Positions 63,821 through 64,000 of a DNA stretch of 64,000 bases are shown here, piece after piece. The notes below the pieces were generated by a model. It ran no database searches. It had not been told where the DNA came from and saw only the letters and a list, made by a program, of their open reading frames with translations. Origin of the DNA: Pseudomonadota bacterium. Lineage in GTDB: Bacteria; Pseudomonadota; Alphaproteobacteria; Sneathiellales; Sneathiellaceae. The stretch spans positions 173,419 through 237,418 of the forward strand of contig JANSXH010000005.1 in the NCBI GenBank assembly GCA_024743055.1, in the 5' to 3' direction. The translations under genes were made by a program, and so were the position numbers. The first letter of the stretch is position 1; every line of letters begins with the position of its first letter.

Positions 63821-64000
63821 ATGGAGCAACTAAAACAAGCGAGCATTTTCAATAAATTTGCGTTTGCAAATTCCCGGGTCCTTTTGATTGATGGCGATCC
63901 ATCATTTCTCTCGGAAGTATCGGAATATATGAAGCTGGGTGGCTTCATGGTGGATGTGGCGCCGGACATGCAAAGCGCCATCAAGATGGGGGCCAACAGT
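63821..64000 (+). CDS. response-regulator receiver-domain protein, truncated by the window end
   Basis: First 60 codons of a longer gene, starting at ATG 63821 with GGAGGAG (63800-63806) upstream. NSRVLLIDGDPSFLSEVSEY is the beginning of a CheY-like receiver: hydrophobic strand, acidic D24 and D26 of the metal site (with Gly between, versus the more common Asp-Asp pair), helix 1 and strand 2 (GGFMVDVAP). The phosphoacceptor Asp and any output domain lie beyond the window. Divergent from the EAL gene; a shared signalling circuit is possible. Confidence 0.8.
   Translation, partial: MEQLKQASIFNKFAFANSRVLLIDGDPSFLSEVSEYMKLGGFMVDVAPDMQSAIKMGANS

Noticed and set aside
1..64000. tRNA, rRNA, CRISPR, insertion sequences, prophage genes
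   Set aside because: Looked for by eye; no cloverleaf with GTTCGAATC-type T-arm, no regularly spaced repeats, and no transposase- or integrase-like protein were seen. Covariance and profile searches would be decisive.

Overview
The window looks like chromosome of a free-living, metabolically versatile Gram-negative bacterium, most likely an alphaproteobacterium. This rests on two RND pump systems, a Sec-exported ABC binding protein, a small lipoprotein, many SDR, acyl-CoA, crotonase and MFS genes, compact operons with ATGA overlaps, and AGGAG-type ribosome sites. The genus cannot be fixed from this sequence. No rRNA, tRNA, CRISPR array, insertion sequence or phage gene was seen. Base composition varies: hand counts of single 60-base lines run from 20 G+C (19741-19800) to 44 G+C (31081-31140).

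Layout. 1-3190: 3' part of an RND pump gene with an unusual porter segment. 3206-6042: a minus-strand operon of TetR regulator, zinc-free MDR reductase, EthD-domain protein and enoyl-CoA hydratase. 6256-7884: pgi. 7887-14406: a minus-strand oligopeptide-type ABC importer (two ATPases, two permeases, binding protein) headed by a LysR regulator. Divergent from that LysR gene, 14515-17078 encodes an amidohydrolase and an overlapping G3E (CobW-type) metal-chaperone GTPase. Similar LysR-type boxes lie in front of both transcription units. 17092-21764: SDR, Baeyer-Villiger-type monooxygenase, TetR and a GPH-type symporter. 21947-29296: RND adaptor and pump, Cu-type P-ATPase and HdeD-like protein, an export and stress block.

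30279-38589 is the most distinctive part. Two SDR genes face a LysR gene, and divergent from that LysR runs a tight operon: aldehyde dehydrogenase, 3-hydroxyisobutyrate-dehydrogenase-like enzyme, TcuA-like flavoprotein, TauD/TfdA-type dioxygenase and an atypical crotonase. It reads as a catabolic pathway of unknown substrate. 38635-43830 is an opposing operon of SnoaL-like protein, MFS carrier, MaoC-like hydratase and two tandem DHA2 exporters. 43927-50949 carries more acyl-CoA chemistry: crotonase, nitronate monooxygenase with a divergent HxlR regulator, AidB-type acyl-CoA dehydrogenase, a DHDPS-family aldolase and an acyl-CoA synthetase.

51061-54192: M15-like protein overlapping a polysaccharide deacetylase, saccharopine-dehydrogenase-family protein, MAPEG protein. 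54340-57046: GST-like protein, DUF1499 protein, small lipoprotein, DUF2975 membrane protein with its Xre partner. 57065-59648: arginase and ornithine cyclodeaminase with a divergent Lrp/AsnC regulator. 59666-61579: PaaI-type thioesterase and a succinate-semialdehyde-type dehydrogenase. 61969-62817: an EAL protein with intact catalytic residues. After about 1 kb of AT-rich sequence without a convincing gene, the window ends inside a response-regulator receiver gene.
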